NCBI RefSeq assembly: GCF_003119195.2
Contig: NZ_CP022253.1
Span: 1,506,001-1,570,000, forward strand
Direction of reading: 5' to 3'
Origin: Azospirillum baldaniorum
Lineage (GTDB): Bacteria; Pseudomonadota; Alphaproteobacteria; Azospirillales; Azospirillaceae
Length of the DNA: 64,000 nt
The notes beneath the pieces are model-generated. The model was not told where the DNA came from. It searched no databases and worked only from the letters and a program-made list of their open reading frames with translations. The position numbers and the translations under genes are program-made. Below are positions 63,509-64,000 of this stretch, piece by piece (position 1 is the stretch's first letter; each line of letters opens with the position of its first letter).

Positions 63509-64000
63509 TCAGCCGGCGCTGCCGACCTTCTGGCGCAGCGCCTGGAGCAGCCCTTCGACCCGACCGCCGTTCTGGCCGATGACGGAGGCGAATTCCTGGC
63601 GCTGGGTCACGCCCATGCTCACGCCCTCGACCACCACGTCGATGATCTTGTAGGCGGTGTCGCGCTTGCGCACGCGCCAGTCCACATTCACCGGCGGGCC
63701 GTTGGGACGGACGATCTGGGTGGTGACCATGGTGTCCGCTTCGCCTTCCACCCGCGACCCGGTGATGCGGAAGGTCTCGCCGGAATACTCGACGAAGCGG
63801 TCGGCGTAGGTGTTGACGATCAGCCGTTCGAACAGCTTCTGGTATTCGTCGTGCTGCTGCGGCGTGGCGGAGTTCCAGTAGCGGCCCAGCACCCAACGCC
63901 CGATGTAGGCCACGTCGAAGCCCTGATAGAGCAGGCCGCGGAAGCGCTGGACCGCCTGCTCGCGCGACAGGCTCTTGTTCGAGAAGGTGGCGACGGCCTC
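63509..64000 (-). CDS. MlaC/Ttg2D-family phospholipid-binding protein (5' end outside window)
   Basis: The frame is open to the window edge, giving the last ~163 residues of a MlaC (Tol_Tol_Ttg2) protein: 'VAYIGRWVLGRYWNSATPQQHDEYQKLFERLIVNTYADRF' (in outline), 'TQIVRPNGPPVNVDWRVRK' and 'YKIIDVVVEGVSMGVTQRQEFASVI'. MlaC ferries phospholipids across the periplasm between the outer membrane and an MCE-type ABC transporter. A hopanoid-associated HpnM protein is the main alternative. The signal peptide is missing because of truncation. A terminator follows directly, so it ends its operon. Confidence 0.88.
   Translation of the reverse strand, partial: EAVATFSNKSLSREQAVQRFRGLLYQGFDVAYIGRWVLGRYWNSATPQQHDEYQKLFERLIVNTYADRFVEYSGETFRITGSRVEGEADTMVTTQIVRPNGPPVNVDWRVRKRDTAYKIIDVVVEGVSMGVTQRQEFASVIGQNGGRVEGLLQALRQKVGSAG

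Overview
The window is about 64 kb of high-GC chromosomal-type DNA from an alphaproteobacterium. The protein families (DUF2336, DUF1150, DUF6285, CHASE2 cyclases, Zur with a CobW-like GTPase, PhoX, MlaC) and the strong G/C bias at third codon positions suggest Rhodospirillales, most likely Azospirillum or a close relative. That assignment is inference from family content, not from a marker gene. No rRNA, tRNA, CRISPR array, integrase or complete insertion sequence was seen.

Layout. 0-5.7 kb: the tail of a Cache-type sensor, a small Cys-rich protein, an MBL-fold hydrolase, an ArsB/NhaD-type transporter, and a two-gene glycosyltransferase/GT-C-like membrane protein operon. 5.8-11.2 kb (minus strand): a CobW-like GTPase and zur (zinc homeostasis), phoX (alkaline phosphatase) and phrB (photolyase), each with a candidate regulatory site. 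11.5-16.5 kb: a fasciclin protein, then the ligase-associated DNA-repair pair pdeM/Lhr-like helicase, whose helicase carries a 1-nt frameshift near its end. Next comes a GC-poor islet with an XRE regulator and a small membrane protein. 16.5-22.8 kb: a methyltransferase, a coiled-coil membrane protein, an alpha/beta hydrolase, a MarR regulator, a DUF2336 protein and a cyclic-nucleotide-gated MscS channel.

23-34.5 kb is the most unusual stretch. It holds two tandem DUF4399 proteins, a CsgG-like/DUF4384 lipoprotein, an OmpA-like protein, a small secreted protein, a second DUF4384 protein overlapping a CHASE2 nucleotide cyclase, a caspase-like/SUMF1 fusion and a Crp/Fnr regulator. Together these look like an envelope-sensing and assembly locus tied to cyclic-nucleotide signalling.

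34.7-40 kb encodes acyl-CoA synthetase, SDR, acyl-CoA dehydrogenase, APH-type kinase and DUF6285. This is the gene set of the Pseudomonas putida levulinate (lva) pathway, which removes a 4-hydroxyl by phosphorylation, as the vertebrate ACAD10/11 fusions do. 40-43 kb: DUF455, CysQ, GNAT and hemerythrin.

43-55.3 kb is a glycogen/trehalose block (TreS-maltokinase, GlgB, GlgX, MalQ). It is interrupted by an MntA-HepT toxin-antitoxin pair and by a receiver-domain protein. 55.4-64 kb: bacterioferritin, two small minus-strand genes, a secreted lectin-like protein, a membrane PAS protein with a degenerate exonuclease domain, a YaiI/YqxD protein, EttA, a pentapeptide-PilZ fusion and a partial MlaC-family gene.

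G-rich palindromic repeats recur at 5.7, 16.5, 27.1, 33.7 and 36.4 kb, with a second type at 40.0 kb. Most sit between convergent genes, where they could act as two-way terminators.
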